From Pseudomonadota bacterium (lineage in GTDB: Bacteria > Pseudomonadota > Alphaproteobacteria > Reyranellales > Reyranellaceae), in the NCBI GenBank assembly GCA_023386865.1, contig JAEWIV010000290.1, positions 1 to 10,191 on the forward strand: a stretch of 10,191 nt of DNA, written 5' to 3'. The notes beneath the pieces are model-generated. The model had not been told where the DNA came from. It did no database searches and saw only the letters and a program-made list of their open reading frames with translations. Positions 1-6,090 of the stretch are shown here, in pieces (the stretch's first letter is position 1; each line of letters begins with the position of its first letter). The position numbers and the translations under genes were made by a program.

Positions 1-659
1 TACTTCGGCTGCGGCACGATGCGCAGGTAGGGCTTGGGCGCCTTCCAGCCGCCGGGGAACTTCTGCTTGGCCTGCTCGTCGGAAACCGCCGGCACGATGA
101 TCACATCCTCGCCGTTCTTCCAGTTCACCGGCGTCGCCACCTGATGCTTGGCCGTCAGCTGGCAGGACTCCAGCAGACGCAGCACCTCGTCGAAGTTGCG
201 CCCGGTGCTCATCGGATAGGTCAGCATCGCCTTGATCTTCTTGTCCGGGCCGATGATGAACACCGAGCGCACCGTGGCGTTGTCGGCGGCGGTGCGGCCT
301 TCGGAGCTCGTGCCGGCGCCCTCCGGCAGCATGTCGTAGGCGGTCGCGACCTTGAGCTCGGGATCGCCGATCATCGGGTAGGTGACTTTGTGGCCCTGGG
401 TCTCCTCGATGTCCTTGGACCACTTCTCGTGGTTGCCGACCGGGTCGACCGACAGGCCGATGATCTTGGTGTTGCGCTTGTCGAACTCGGGCTTCAGGCC
501 CGCCATGTAGCCGAGCTCGGTGGTGCAGACCGGCGTGAAATCCTTCGGGTGCGAGAACAGGATCGCCCAGCCGTCACCGATCCACTTGTGGAACTCGATG
601 GGACCCTGGGTGGTTTCGGCCTTGAAGTCGGGCGCGGTCGAATTGATGCGAAGTGTCAT
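1..659 (-). CDS. 1-Cys peroxiredoxin (AhpC/TSA family, Prx6-like)
   Basis: Thiol peroxidase expected to reduce H2O2 and organic hydroperoxides in the cytoplasm. The reverse strand reads 219 codons from the ATG at 659-657. The next two bases (2-1) are 'TA', so the stop codon is almost certainly cut by the window edge and the protein is essentially complete at 219 aa, the usual size for the long 1-Cys/Prx6-type class. The peroxidatic cysteine is C45 in FTPVCTTELG, followed by the conserved R131 in ATVRSVFIIGP. The C-terminal Prx extension (NWKNGEDVIIVP, then PGGWKAPKPYLRIVPQPK) is typical of this class. One other cysteine, C166, lies in LLESCQL and is not in the position of a 2-Cys resolving residue. 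The start is supported by an AGGGGG ribosome binding site six bases upstream. It lies 63 bp downstream of the SDR gene on the same strand and may share its transcript. Family assignment is strong; the physiological reductant is not visible. Confidence 0.96.
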   Translation of the reverse strand, partial: MTLRINSTAPDFKAETTQGPIEFHKWIGDGWAILFSHPKDFTPVCTTELGYMAGLKPEFDKRNTKIIGLSVDPVGNHEKWSKDIEETQGHKVTYPMIGDPELKVATAYDMLPEGAGTSSEGRTAADNATVRSVFIIGPDKKIKAMLTYPMSTGRNFDEVLRLLESCQLTAKHQVATPVNWKNGEDVIIVPAVSDEQAKQKFPGGWKAPKPYLRIVPQPK

Positions 660-722
660 GCTGAACCCCCTCTGTGAGAACGCCTGGTACTGATGGGTAG
701 ATCGGACTTCCAGGGCCGCCGG

Positions 723-1466
723 TCAAGCCTTGGCCGGAATCCAGCTTATCAGGCCGATACCGCCGTCGACTTCTACCGTCGTGCCGACGACATAACGACC
801 AAATCTTTCCGACAAGATCGCGACAGCGACCTGGGCAATATCGTCCGGCGTCCCGGCGCGGCCAATTGGTATTTGCGCGACCAAGGCGCCGAGATTGTCG
901 GCGACGAAGCCGCCGCCCGGGATGGCGCCCGGCGCGATCGCATTCACGCGGATGCCGTCGGGCGCCAAGGTCCGCGCGAGCTCCTTCATCACCATGGTCA
1001 TGCCGGCCTTGGAGGCGCTGTAGTGCGGCAGGTTTCGCGGCATCTCGCGATGCTGCGAGGTGATCAGCAGGATGCGTCCCTTGATCTTGCTGTCCCTCAT
1101 GTGCCGCCCGATCTCGCGCGACAGGAAGAAGCCGGTGCGCAGGTTGATGTCGGTCATGGCATCCCAGGTCGCTTCGGACACCGAGAGCGGCGTGTCGGCC
1201 TCCAATCGCCGCGGACTGGCGGAATGGATGAACAGCGAGATCGTGCCGAGTTTCTTCAGCGCGCCGTCGAGCAGGGCCTTCCAGCCGTCGCGCTTTCCGA
1301 GGTCGGCGGCCAGGAAGTCGATGCCGTCCTCGGCGGGCGGTGCCGTGATGTCGCTGCCCAGCACCGTGGCGCCCTCCGCCAACAGCGCCTTGGCGATGCC
1401 GCGGCCGATGCCGCCGGCGCAGCCCGTGACCAGGGCGCGCTCGTCCTCCAGAAGCTTCGTGCTCAT
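723..1466 (-). CDS. SDR family oxidoreductase (classical short-chain dehydrogenase, NAD-type)
   Basis: NAD(P)-dependent oxidoreductase with a Rossmann fold, 247 aa, the standard classical SDR length. Visible motifs: the cofactor glycine motif TGCAGGIG (residues 14-21), an acidic D39 after strand beta-2 favouring NAD over NADP, D55 in AADL, catalytic N108 (DINLRTG), S137 (LLITSQ), Y149 and K153 (YSASK), and the NAIAPG segment (175-180). The NNAG motif that usually stabilises the beta sheet reads HSAS (81-84), a divergent version. The C-terminus VEVDGGIG is typical of this family. The ATG at 1466 is chosen because MSTKLLEDERALVTG matches the normal family N-terminus and a GAGGGA lies upstream. 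An in-frame ATG at 1505 would add 13 residues and overlap the divergent small frame starting at 1504. The substrate cannot be told from sequence; 3-oxoacyl, sugar and steroid-type alcohols are all possible. Confidence 0.93.
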   Translation of the reverse strand: MSTKLLEDERALVTGCAGGIGRGIAKALLAEGATVLGSDITAPPAEDGIDFLAADLGKRDGWKALLDGALKKLGTISLFIHSASPRRLEADTPLSVSEATWDAMTDINLRTGFFLSREIGRHMRDSKIKGRILLITSQHREMPRNLPHYSASKAGMTMVMKELARTLAPDGIRVNAIAPGAIPGGGFVADNLGALVAQIPIGRAGTPDDIAQVAVAILSERFGRYVVGTTVEVDGGIGLISWIPAKA

Positions 1467-1503
1467 GCTAAGTATTCCGTCCCTCGCGTTGTGGAGTGAG
1501 CCC

Positions 1504-1602
1504 ATGGACCGGACGCGGCCGACGCTCGATCAGCTGGACATTGTAATCGGCCATGTCGATGCATCCATCGCCTTGTACGGCCGGCTGCGAGCGGGGAGAT
1601 GA
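1504..1602 (+). pseudogene. Probable N-terminal remnant of a VOC/glyoxalase-superfamily gene (32 aa), overlapping tlyA
   Basis: A 32-codon frame starts with ATG at 1504 and ends with TGA at 1600-1602, overlapping the tlyA ATG codons. A good Shine-Dalgarno (GTGGAG, 1491-1496) sits seven bases upstream. The peptide contains LDQLDIVIGHVDASIALYG, which closely resembles the first beta strand and helix of glyoxalase/bleomycin-resistance/dioxygenase (VOC) proteins, typically of the form LDHV.IVV.DLDASLAFYR. After that it stops, and the downstream DNA codes for tlyA in another frame, so no rest of a VOC domain exists here. Most likely a deletion or rearrangement joined a VOC 5' end to tlyA. The leftover frame could still be translated and couple ribosomes into tlyA through the TGATG overlap. 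Alternative: a chance leader peptide. The similarity call is from memory of the family pattern. Confidence 0.55.
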
Positions 1603-2342
1603 TGGCCAAGACGCGGCTGGACGTGGCGCTGGTCGAGCGCGGGCTCGCGGAGACGCGCGCCGCGGCGCAGCGCCTGGTCATGGCCGGGCTGGTCTTCACC
1701 GGCGAGCGCCGGCTCGACAAGCCGGGCCATGCCGTCGCCGCCGACACGCCGATCGAGGTGCGCGGCCAGCCGCATCCCTATGTCTCGCGCGGCGGCCTCA
1801 AGCTCGAGAAGGGGCTCGACCACTTCTCCATTCCCGTCGCCGGCCGCATCGCCCTCGACGTCGGTGCCTCGACCGGCGGCTTCACCGACCTGCTGCTGCA
1901 GCGTGGCGCGGTGAAGGTCTACGCCATCGATGTCGGCACCAACCAGCTCGCCTGGAAGCTGCGCAGCGATGCGCGCGTGATCTCGATGGAGAAGACCAAC
2001 ATCCGCGAGGTTACGCGCGAGCAGGTGCCCGAGCCGATCGATCTCATCGTCTGCGATGCATCGTTCATCAGCCTCAGGACGGCGTTGCCGGCGGCGTTGG
2101 CGCTGGCGGCGCCGGGCGCGCATCTCGTGGCGCTGATCAAGCCGCAATTCGAGGTCGGCAAGGGCAGGGTGGGGAAGGGCGGCATCGTGCGCGACCCGGC
2201 ACTGCACGAGGAAGTCTGCAGGACCATCACCGACTGGCTGGCCGCGCAGCCGGGGTGGAGCGTGCTGGGCGTCACGGAGAGTCCGATCGAAGGTGCGGAA
2301 GGCAACAAGGAGTTCCTGATCGCGGCCGTCTTGTCATCCTGA
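1602..2342 (+). CDS. tlyA: TlyA family rRNA 2'-O-methyltransferase (S4 domain plus FtsJ-like domain)
   Basis: Transfers methyl from SAM to a ribose 2'-OH of cytidine in rRNA. Known TlyA enzymes act on 23S C1920, and the longer mycobacterial type also on 16S C1409. The 246-aa protein has an N-terminal S4 RNA-binding domain (about 1-60, RLDVALVERGLAETR then RLVMAGLV), the linker RGGLKLEKGL, and a Rossmann methyltransferase domain with SAM motif ALDVGASTGGFT (84-95). The catalytic tetrad fits K67, D152 (VCDASF), K180 (LIKPQFE) and E237 (NKEFL), nearly the spacing I recall for M. tuberculosis TlyA (K69, D154, K182, E238). Two adjacent ATGs occur at 1599 and 1602. The second is preferred because MAKTRLDVALVERG is the usual start and it leaves three bases after GGGGAG (1593-1598). 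It overlaps the upstream VOC-like frame and faces an RsmC-like gene. Older annotation as 'hemolysin' reflects a historical phenotype and is not supported as a role here. Confidence 0.94.
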   Translation: MAKTRLDVALVERGLAETRAAAQRLVMAGLVFTGERRLDKPGHAVAADTPIEVRGQPHPYVSRGGLKLEKGLDHFSIPVAGRIALDVGASTGGFTDLLLQRGAVKVYAIDVGTNQLAWKLRSDARVISMEKTNIREVTREQVPEPIDLIVCDASFISLRTALPAALALAAPGAHLVALIKPQFEVGKGRVGKGGIVRDPALHEEVCRTITDWLAAQPGWSVLGVTESPIEGAEGNKEFLIAAVLSS

Positions 2343-2348
2343 CGCGGT

Positions 2349-3323
2349 TCAGCGCACAGCCTGACTCACCCGGAACTTGTTGTTGTCGGCCAGCGTCTCG
2401 AATGATGTGAAGTTGGCCTTGAGAATCGGCTCGTAGGGCAGCCCGCGGTTGGCGACCATGAACAGGACGCCGCCGGGTCGCAGGGCGCGTGCCGCGGCGG
2501 TGATGACGGTCTGGCCAAGTGCCGGCTCGGCGGCGCGGCCGGCATGGAAAGGCGGATTGCACAGGATGGCGTCGTAGGTCGCCGGCGCCGCTTCCTGCAC
2601 GAGGTCGAGCCAATGGAACGAGGCACGTGCGTCGGCGATGTTGGCCCGGGCCGCTTCGATGGCGCGATGCTCGGCGTCGACAAGGTCGATCTTCGTGATG
2701 CCCGGGCAGCGGCCGAGAACGTCGCGTGCCAGGTATCCCCAGCCGCAGCCGAAATCGGCGACATGGCCCGAGAGATCGTCCGGCAGGTGGGCGGCGAGCA
2801 GCGCCGAGCCGTCATCGATGCGATCCCAGGCGAAGATGCCGGGCTGGCTGAGCCAGGAGCCGTCACCGGCCGGCTGCAACGACGCGAGCGCGCGCCAGTA
2901 GTCGGGCGGAGCCTTGCCCGAGTGCGTCAGCCAGAAGACGCGGCAGTGGAACTTCGAGAGCTGGCCGTCGAGGCCGAGCGCCTTGCCGACCTGCTTCTCC
3001 AGGCTGGCGGCGCCGTCGTCGTTGGCGCCCGAGCAGACGAGGACGCCGCCTTCGGCCAGCAGCGACCAGGCGCGCGCGATGTTGGCGAAGTTCTCCTCCT
3101 TGTGCTTGGTCAGCAGGAGCTGGCCCAGCCGGTACGCGCCGCTGTCGATGCGCGGCACGACCGACCAGCCCGCCTTCTTCAGGCGCAGATATTCCGGCCG
3201 GAAGGATTGCTCTGCGTCGACGTCGCGGAAGGGACTGAGCTCGGCGCGCAGGAAGAAGGCCCGCTGCGGCTTCAGCGCCCCCGTCTCGAAGGCATGGACG
3301 AGGGCGCGCGCCGCCTGCGTCAT
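2349..3323 (-). CDS. RsmC-like class I SAM-dependent methyltransferase (probable rRNA guanine-N2)
   Basis: A 324-aa protein with two domains, as in RsmC/RlmG enzymes that methylate N2 of guanine in rRNA (RsmC: 16S G1207). The N-terminal half (about 1-155) is a degenerate, non-catalytic methyltransferase-like domain. The C-terminal half carries the preceding GIFAWDRIDDGSALL (162-176), SAM motif I VADFGCGWG (188-196), acidic D216 after the next strand, and the catalytic NPPFH (256-260), the form of the NPPY motif characteristic of RsmC/RlmG. The ATG at 3323 lies ten bases after the stop of the alcohol dehydrogenase on the same strand, so the two are probably cotranscribed. The stop is six bases from the tlyA stop on the opposite strand. 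The family is clear. The exact base modified is inference, because RsmC and RlmG share these motifs and the alphaproteobacterial members are less studied. Confidence 0.88.
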   Translation of the reverse strand: MTQAARALVHAFETGALKPQRAFFLRAELSPFRDVDAEQSFRPEYLRLKKAGWSVVPRIDSGAYRLGQLLLTKHKEENFANIARAWSLLAEGGVLVCSGANDDGAASLEKQVGKALGLDGQLSKFHCRVFWLTHSGKAPPDYWRALASLQPAGDGSWLSQPGIFAWDRIDDGSALLAAHLPDDLSGHVADFGCGWGYLARDVLGRCPGITKIDLVDAEHRAIEAARANIADARASFHWLDLVQEAAPATYDAILCNPPFHAGRAAEPALGQTVITAAARALRPGGVLFMVANRGLPYEPILKANFTSFETLADNNKFRVSQAVR

Positions 3324-3333
3324 GGCGCTTCGC

Positions 3334-4386
3334 CTACGGCACGAGGACGGCCCGCCCCATGATCAGCCCCTTGCGCAGCTCCTGCAGCGTGGCGTCGGCC
3401 TCGTCGAGCTTGCGCTTGACGATCGGCACCGAAGTCACCTTGCCGGAGGTCACGAGGTCCATCATCTCCTTCATCTCGGCCGGGCTGCCGGTCACCGAGC
3501 CCACGATCTGGCAGCCGGTGAAGGCAAACATCGGCAGCGGGATCGAGAAGGTGCCGCCGAACAGGCCGACGATGACCAGCCGGCCGCCGCGGCCGAGTGC
3601 CCGCAGGCCGAACTGTGCGCTGGCCTCGGCGCCGACGAAGTCGATGGCCGCGCCGACGCCGGTGCCGCCGGTCAGGTCCTGTACCTGCTTGCGCGCTTCC
3701 TTGTCGCGCGGGTCGATGGCCGCCACGGCGCCGTTCTCCAGCGCGAGCTTGCGCTTGTTCTCGTCGATGTCGGCCACGATCGGTTCGCGGCCCAGCACCG
3801 ACTTGGCGAAGCGTACGCCCATCAGGCCGACGCCGCCGGCGCCGATCACCAGGATCGGCTTGCCGCCATCCTGGCCGACCGCCTTCTTGACCGCGCCGAA
3901 GGCGGTGATGCCGGAGCAGGCATAGAGGCAGGCCAGCTCGACCGGCAGGTTGCCGTAGGGATAGAGGTACTTGGCGTGCGGAACCAGGACATGGTCGGCG
4001 TAGCCGCCGTCATTGTTGACGCCGAGTGCGCGCGGGGTGGGGCAGAGATGCTCGATGCCGCTGTTGCAGTACCAGCACTTGCCGCAGCCGATCCAGGGAT
4101 AGACCACGGCCTTGTCGCCGACCTTGGCCCCCTTGGCGGCGGGTCCGAGCGCCACGACCTCGCCGACGATCTCGTGGCCCATGGTGCGCGGCGGGTTCAT
4201 GGTCTTCTGGGTCGAGACCTTGTTGCCGCCGCCCATGTCGAAATAGCCTTCCCAGAGATGGACGTCGCTGTGGCAGACACCCGCCGCCGTGATGCGCACG
4301 AGCACCTCGCTGCCTTGTGGGGCCGGGTTGGCCTCCTCGACCTTCTGCAGCGGCTTGCCGAACTCGACGACCTTGTAGCTCTTCAT
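3334..4386 (-). CDS. Zinc-dependent alcohol dehydrogenase (MDR superfamily, NAD-type)
   Basis: A 350-aa medium-chain dehydrogenase that oxidises an alcohol or reduces an aldehyde with NAD(H). Catalytic zinc ligands: C38 (GVCHSD), H71 with E72 (MGHEIVGEV), and C157 just before SGITAFGA. Structural zinc lobe: C101, C104, C107 and C115 in CGKCWYCNSGIEHLC. Cofactor domain: GAGGVG (182-187) with acidic D206 at the end of the next strand, which favours NAD. An insertion with GGGNKVSTQKTMNPPRTMG (52-70) precedes the GHE motif; as I recall, it marks a proteobacterial ADH subgroup. The start at 4386 is preferred over the in-frame ATG at 4425 because MKSYKVVEFG is the family N-terminus and GGAG lies eight bases upstream. 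It is first of a two-gene minus-strand unit with the RsmC-like gene and is divergent from the ABC transporter operon across a 316-bp spacer. Substrate not determined. Confidence 0.95.
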   Translation of the reverse strand: MKSYKVVEFGKPLQKVEEANPAPQGSEVLVRITAAGVCHSDVHLWEGYFDMGGGNKVSTQKTMNPPRTMGHEIVGEVVALGPAAKGAKVGDKAVVYPWIGCGKCWYCNSGIEHLCPTPRALGVNNDGGYADHVLVPHAKYLYPYGNLPVELACLYACSGITAFGAVKKAVGQDGGKPILVIGAGGVGLMGVRFAKSVLGREPIVADIDENKRKLALENGAVAAIDPRDKEARKQVQDLTGGTGVGAAIDFVGAEASAQFGLRALGRGGRLVIVGLFGGTFSIPLPMFAFTGCQIVGSVTGSPAEMKEMMDLVTSGKVTSVPIVKRKLDEADATLQELRKGLIMGRAVLVP

Positions 4387-4427
4387 GGGCTTGCTCCGGT
4401 GTTCTGTTGCCGGAGCATAGAGCATCC

Positions 4428-4440
4428 CGAAAATTTTTCG
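4428..4440. promoter_or_regulatory. AT-rich 13-bp palindrome upstream of the alcohol dehydrogenase
   Basis: CGAAAA-T-TTTTCG is a perfect dyad with a one-base centre, 42 bp upstream of the alcohol dehydrogenase ATG and thus in its promoter zone. Its CGAAA/TTTCG half-sites match those of the larger palindrome at 4597-4620. It could be an operator or simply an AT-rich promoter element; binding is inference. Confidence 0.35.
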
Positions 4441-4596
4441 CTACAGAGGAATGCGCGTTGCAGAGGCACTCACGGCGGATCGTTGGGAGGGCAAACAAAG
4501 TGCTCGGACATGACCTCCTGCGCGCCGGCATGCATGCATGAGCGCCAGGGTCGCACCGCTCGAAAGCTTCTGCGGAGTCACCCGCCGGTAACGATC

Positions 4597-4623
4597 TTCG
4601 AAAGTTTCGAAACTTTCGAAAAC
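4597..4623. promoter_or_regulatory. 24-bp perfect palindrome made of three 9-bp TTCGAAA repeats; probable operator
   Basis: Bases 4597-4620 read the same on both strands, with the centre between 4608 and 4609. The same DNA is also a tandem array: TTCGAAAGT (4597-4605), TTCGAAACT (4606-4614) and TTCGAAAAC (4615-4623), so TTCGAA recurs exactly every nine bases. It ends 83 bp before the ATG of the substrate-binding protein, a normal place for an operator or activator site. In a GC-rich genome such an AT-biased perfect dyad is unlikely to be neutral. The regulator is unknown. The GntR protein encoded in this operon is one candidate, although the classic GntR half-site pattern (GT...AC) is not evident here. 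DeoR- or LacI-type proteins are alternatives. Confidence 0.6.
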
Positions 4624-4702
4624 CTGTTTACAGTCTTGCAGCGCTGTCCCAACATCGCCCAAACGGCGCTCACAACAAGCACGCCGGAGTGTGGAGGGAA
4701 CG

Positions 4703-5926
4703 ATGCTCGATCGCACGGGTGCGTGGCGCCGTCGCCGCGTGTTGGGTGGACTCTTGGCTTCGACGACGGCGCTGGCGGCGCCTTCCGTCCTGCGCGCCGC
4801 GCCGTCCGGACAGCCGGTCAAGGTGGGCGGAACGCTGTCGCTGACGGGCTTTCTCGCCCAGACCGCGATCATCCACAAGATCGCCGCGGAAATCATGGTC
4901 GAGGACATCAACGGCAGGAACGGCTTCCTCGGCCGCCCCGTCGAGTACGTGATGCTCGACGACCAGTCCAAGCCCGACGTGGCGCGCAGCCTCTACGAGA
5001 AGCTGATCACCGTCGACAAGGTCGACCTGATCATGGGTCCCTACGCCACGGCGCCGATCCTGGCGGCGATGGGCGTCGCCCAGCGCTACGGCAAGGTGAT
5101 GATCCAGAGCAGCATGGGCATTCCCAAGCTGCAGACCTATGACATGGCGTTTCCGGCGACGCCGTTCGGCCCCGAACCGGACAAGACCTATCCCAACGTC
5201 ATCCTGGATTGCATGGCGAGCCTGCCGACAGCACCCAAGAGCATGGTGATCGTCACCAGCAAGTTCCCCTCGGCGCAGTTCATGGCCCAGGGCATGAAGA
5301 CCGAGGCCGAGAAGCGCGGCGTGAAGGTGCCGCTCTACCTCGAGTACGAGGCAGGCAACCGCGATTTCGGCGCCATCGCCGCGCGCGTGAAGGAGGCCAA
5401 TGCCGACTTCCTGTGGGTGGGTTCGCTCGGGCTCGAGAGCAACCAGCTGCTCGAGGCGCTGCGCAAGCTCGACTACACGCCGAAGACCAGCTTCCACCTC
5501 TATCCGGCGCCCGGACCGCTGGCGCTGTCGCCCGACGGCAACCTCGTCTGGTCGTCGACCTTCCTCGAGCCCGACGAGCCGTTCATGAGCCGGCCGGGCA
5601 TGAAGAAGATCGCCGAGCTCTACAAGGAGCGCGCCACCAGGGCCAATCTGCCGTATCCGATCATCGATGCGCAGGCCGCCGGCATGGTCGCCGCCTGGCA
5701 GATCCTCGAGGCCGGCGTCAACGGCGCCAAGAGCCTGGAGGACAAGCAGATCGCCGCGTGGCTCAAGAAGAACGTGGTGACCACGGTCTACGGCCCGACC
5801 AAGTTCGACGGGCTCTACAACCACGGCGAACCGGCGCAGCTCATCCGCCAGGTCCAGGACAAGCAGTGGAAGGTCGTCTGGCCGAAGCAGTTCGTGGCGC
5901 CGGGCGTGAAGCTGATCGCGACCTGA
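4703..5926 (+). CDS. Branched-chain amino acid-type ABC transporter substrate-binding protein (LivJ-like), Tat-exported
   Basis: Periplasmic ligand-binding component of a HAAT-family importer, 407 aa. The N-terminus has four arginines (R9-R12, RRRRVLGG), then a hydrophobic stretch (13-28) and a likely cleavage near VLRAA (29-33), a twin-arginine signal. The mature protein begins with VGGTLSLTG (41-49), the first strand and ligand-contact loop of type I periplasmic binding proteins. It continues through MVEDINGRNGFLGRPVEY (65-82) and LIMGPYATAP (109-118), with an alternating alpha/beta fold to the end. The ATG at 4703 has GGAGGGA (4693-4699) just upstream; a GTG at 4691 is in frame but would consume that site. 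It is the first gene of the operon and is followed by the inverted repeat element before the LivH-type permease. The ligand is unknown; this family binds amino acids, amides, urea, and aromatic or carboxylic acids. Confidence 0.93.
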   Translation: MLDRTGAWRRRRVLGGLLASTTALAAPSVLRAAPSGQPVKVGGTLSLTGFLAQTAIIHKIAAEIMVEDINGRNGFLGRPVEYVMLDDQSKPDVARSLYEKLITVDKVDLIMGPYATAPILAAMGVAQRYGKVMIQSSMGIPKLQTYDMAFPATPFGPEPDKTYPNVILDCMASLPTAPKSMVIVTSKFPSAQFMAQGMKTEAEKRGVKVPLYLEYEAGNRDFGAIAARVKEANADFLWVGSLGLESNQLLEALRKLDYTPKTSFHLYPAPGPLALSPDGNLVWSSTFLEPDEPFMSRPGMKKIAELYKERATRANLPYPIIDAQAAGMVAAWQILEAGVNGAKSLEDKQIAAWLKKNVVTTVYGPTKFDGLYNHGEPAQLIRQVQDKQWKVVWPKQFVAPGVKLIAT

Positions 5927-5927
5927 G

Positions 5928-6087
5928 GCCCTCATCTTCCTCCCCCGTCATACGGGGGAGGGTAGGGAGGGGGGAGAGCCACACGCGAGGCGCAGCCAGT
6001 TTCAGATCATGAGTCATTGCGAGATCACCATTGGGGCTTTCCCCCTCCTGTATCCTCCCCCGTATGACGGGCGAGGAGCATGAGGGC
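5928..6087. repeat. BIME-like element: two inverted copies of a 53-bp palindromic repeat
   Basis: Copy A (5928-5980) and copy B (6035-6087, opposite orientation) match at 44 of 53 positions by hand alignment, with a 54-bp core between them. Each copy also contains its own hairpin. In A, CCTCCCCCGT pairs perfectly with ACGGGGGAGG around a 3-base loop (5939-5961). In B the equivalent stem has one mismatch (6054-6076). The layout, paired inverted self-complementary units in a non-coding gap, is that of REP/BIME elements; a small MITE with 53-bp terminal inverted repeats is the alternative. No target site duplication or transposase is visible. It begins two bases after the binding-protein stop and ends three bases before the LivH-type ATG, so it fills the whole gap. 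In mRNA it would form a long stem that may protect the upstream message. Confidence 0.85.
6073..6086 (+). promoter_or_regulatory. Ribosome binding site of the LivH-type gene, provided by the repeat element
   Basis: GAGGG at 6082-6086 lies four bases before the ATG at 6091, and GAGGAG at 6073-6078 lies further upstream. Both lie inside copy B of the inverted repeat. Pairing of copy B with copy A would bury this site, so translation of the permease may depend on which structure forms. Confidence 0.55.
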
Positions 6088-6090
6088 TTG

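Larger units (their letters stand above)
4387..4702. other. Divergent intergenic control region, no gene seen
   Basis: This 316-bp spacer between the leftward alcohol dehydrogenase and the rightward transporter operon must hold promoters for both. It is locally more AT-rich than its surroundings, notably at 4428-4440 and 4597-4635. Long open frames cross it on both strands but show no family resemblance, begin far from any ribosome binding site and fit GC-driven chance. Beyond the two palindromes listed separately, it has an imperfect dyad CTGTTTACAG (4624-4633), directly after the tandem palindrome, and a CATGCATGCATG run (4529-4540). I cannot assign a convincing -35/-10 pair. No tRNA or riboswitch fold was recognised by eye. 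Confidence 0.6.

Noticed and set aside
4529..4540. CATGCATGCATG palindromic run in the divergent spacer
   Set aside because: A simple 4-bp repeat three times over; no other signal links it to a site.
4597..4623. Tandem TTCGAAA repeats as a CRISPR or long repeat array
   Set aside because: Only three contiguous 9-bp units with no spacers; it fits an operator.
4510..4700. Possible small gene from the ATG at 4510 through the control region
   Set aside because: No ribosome site, it crosses the palindrome, and it continues out of frame into the binding-protein gene with no family resemblance.
2914..5142. A 742-codon open frame on the plus strand crossing the rsmC-like, dehydrogenase and binding-protein genes
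   Set aside because: It is antisense to two clear genes and out of frame with a third. Its translation is low-complexity A/R/D/H-rich with no family likeness, a GC-driven artefact.
4670..5935. A 421-codon minus-strand frame opposite the substrate-binding protein
   Set aside because: It mirrors the coding frame of a well-supported gene; the composition is H/L/R/D-rich and no motif is seen.
5939..5961. Strong GC hairpin after the binding-protein gene as an intrinsic terminator
   Set aside because: No T-run follows the stem (GTAGGGAGG instead), and an inverted second copy lies downstream, so it is better explained as part of the paired repeat within a continuing operon.
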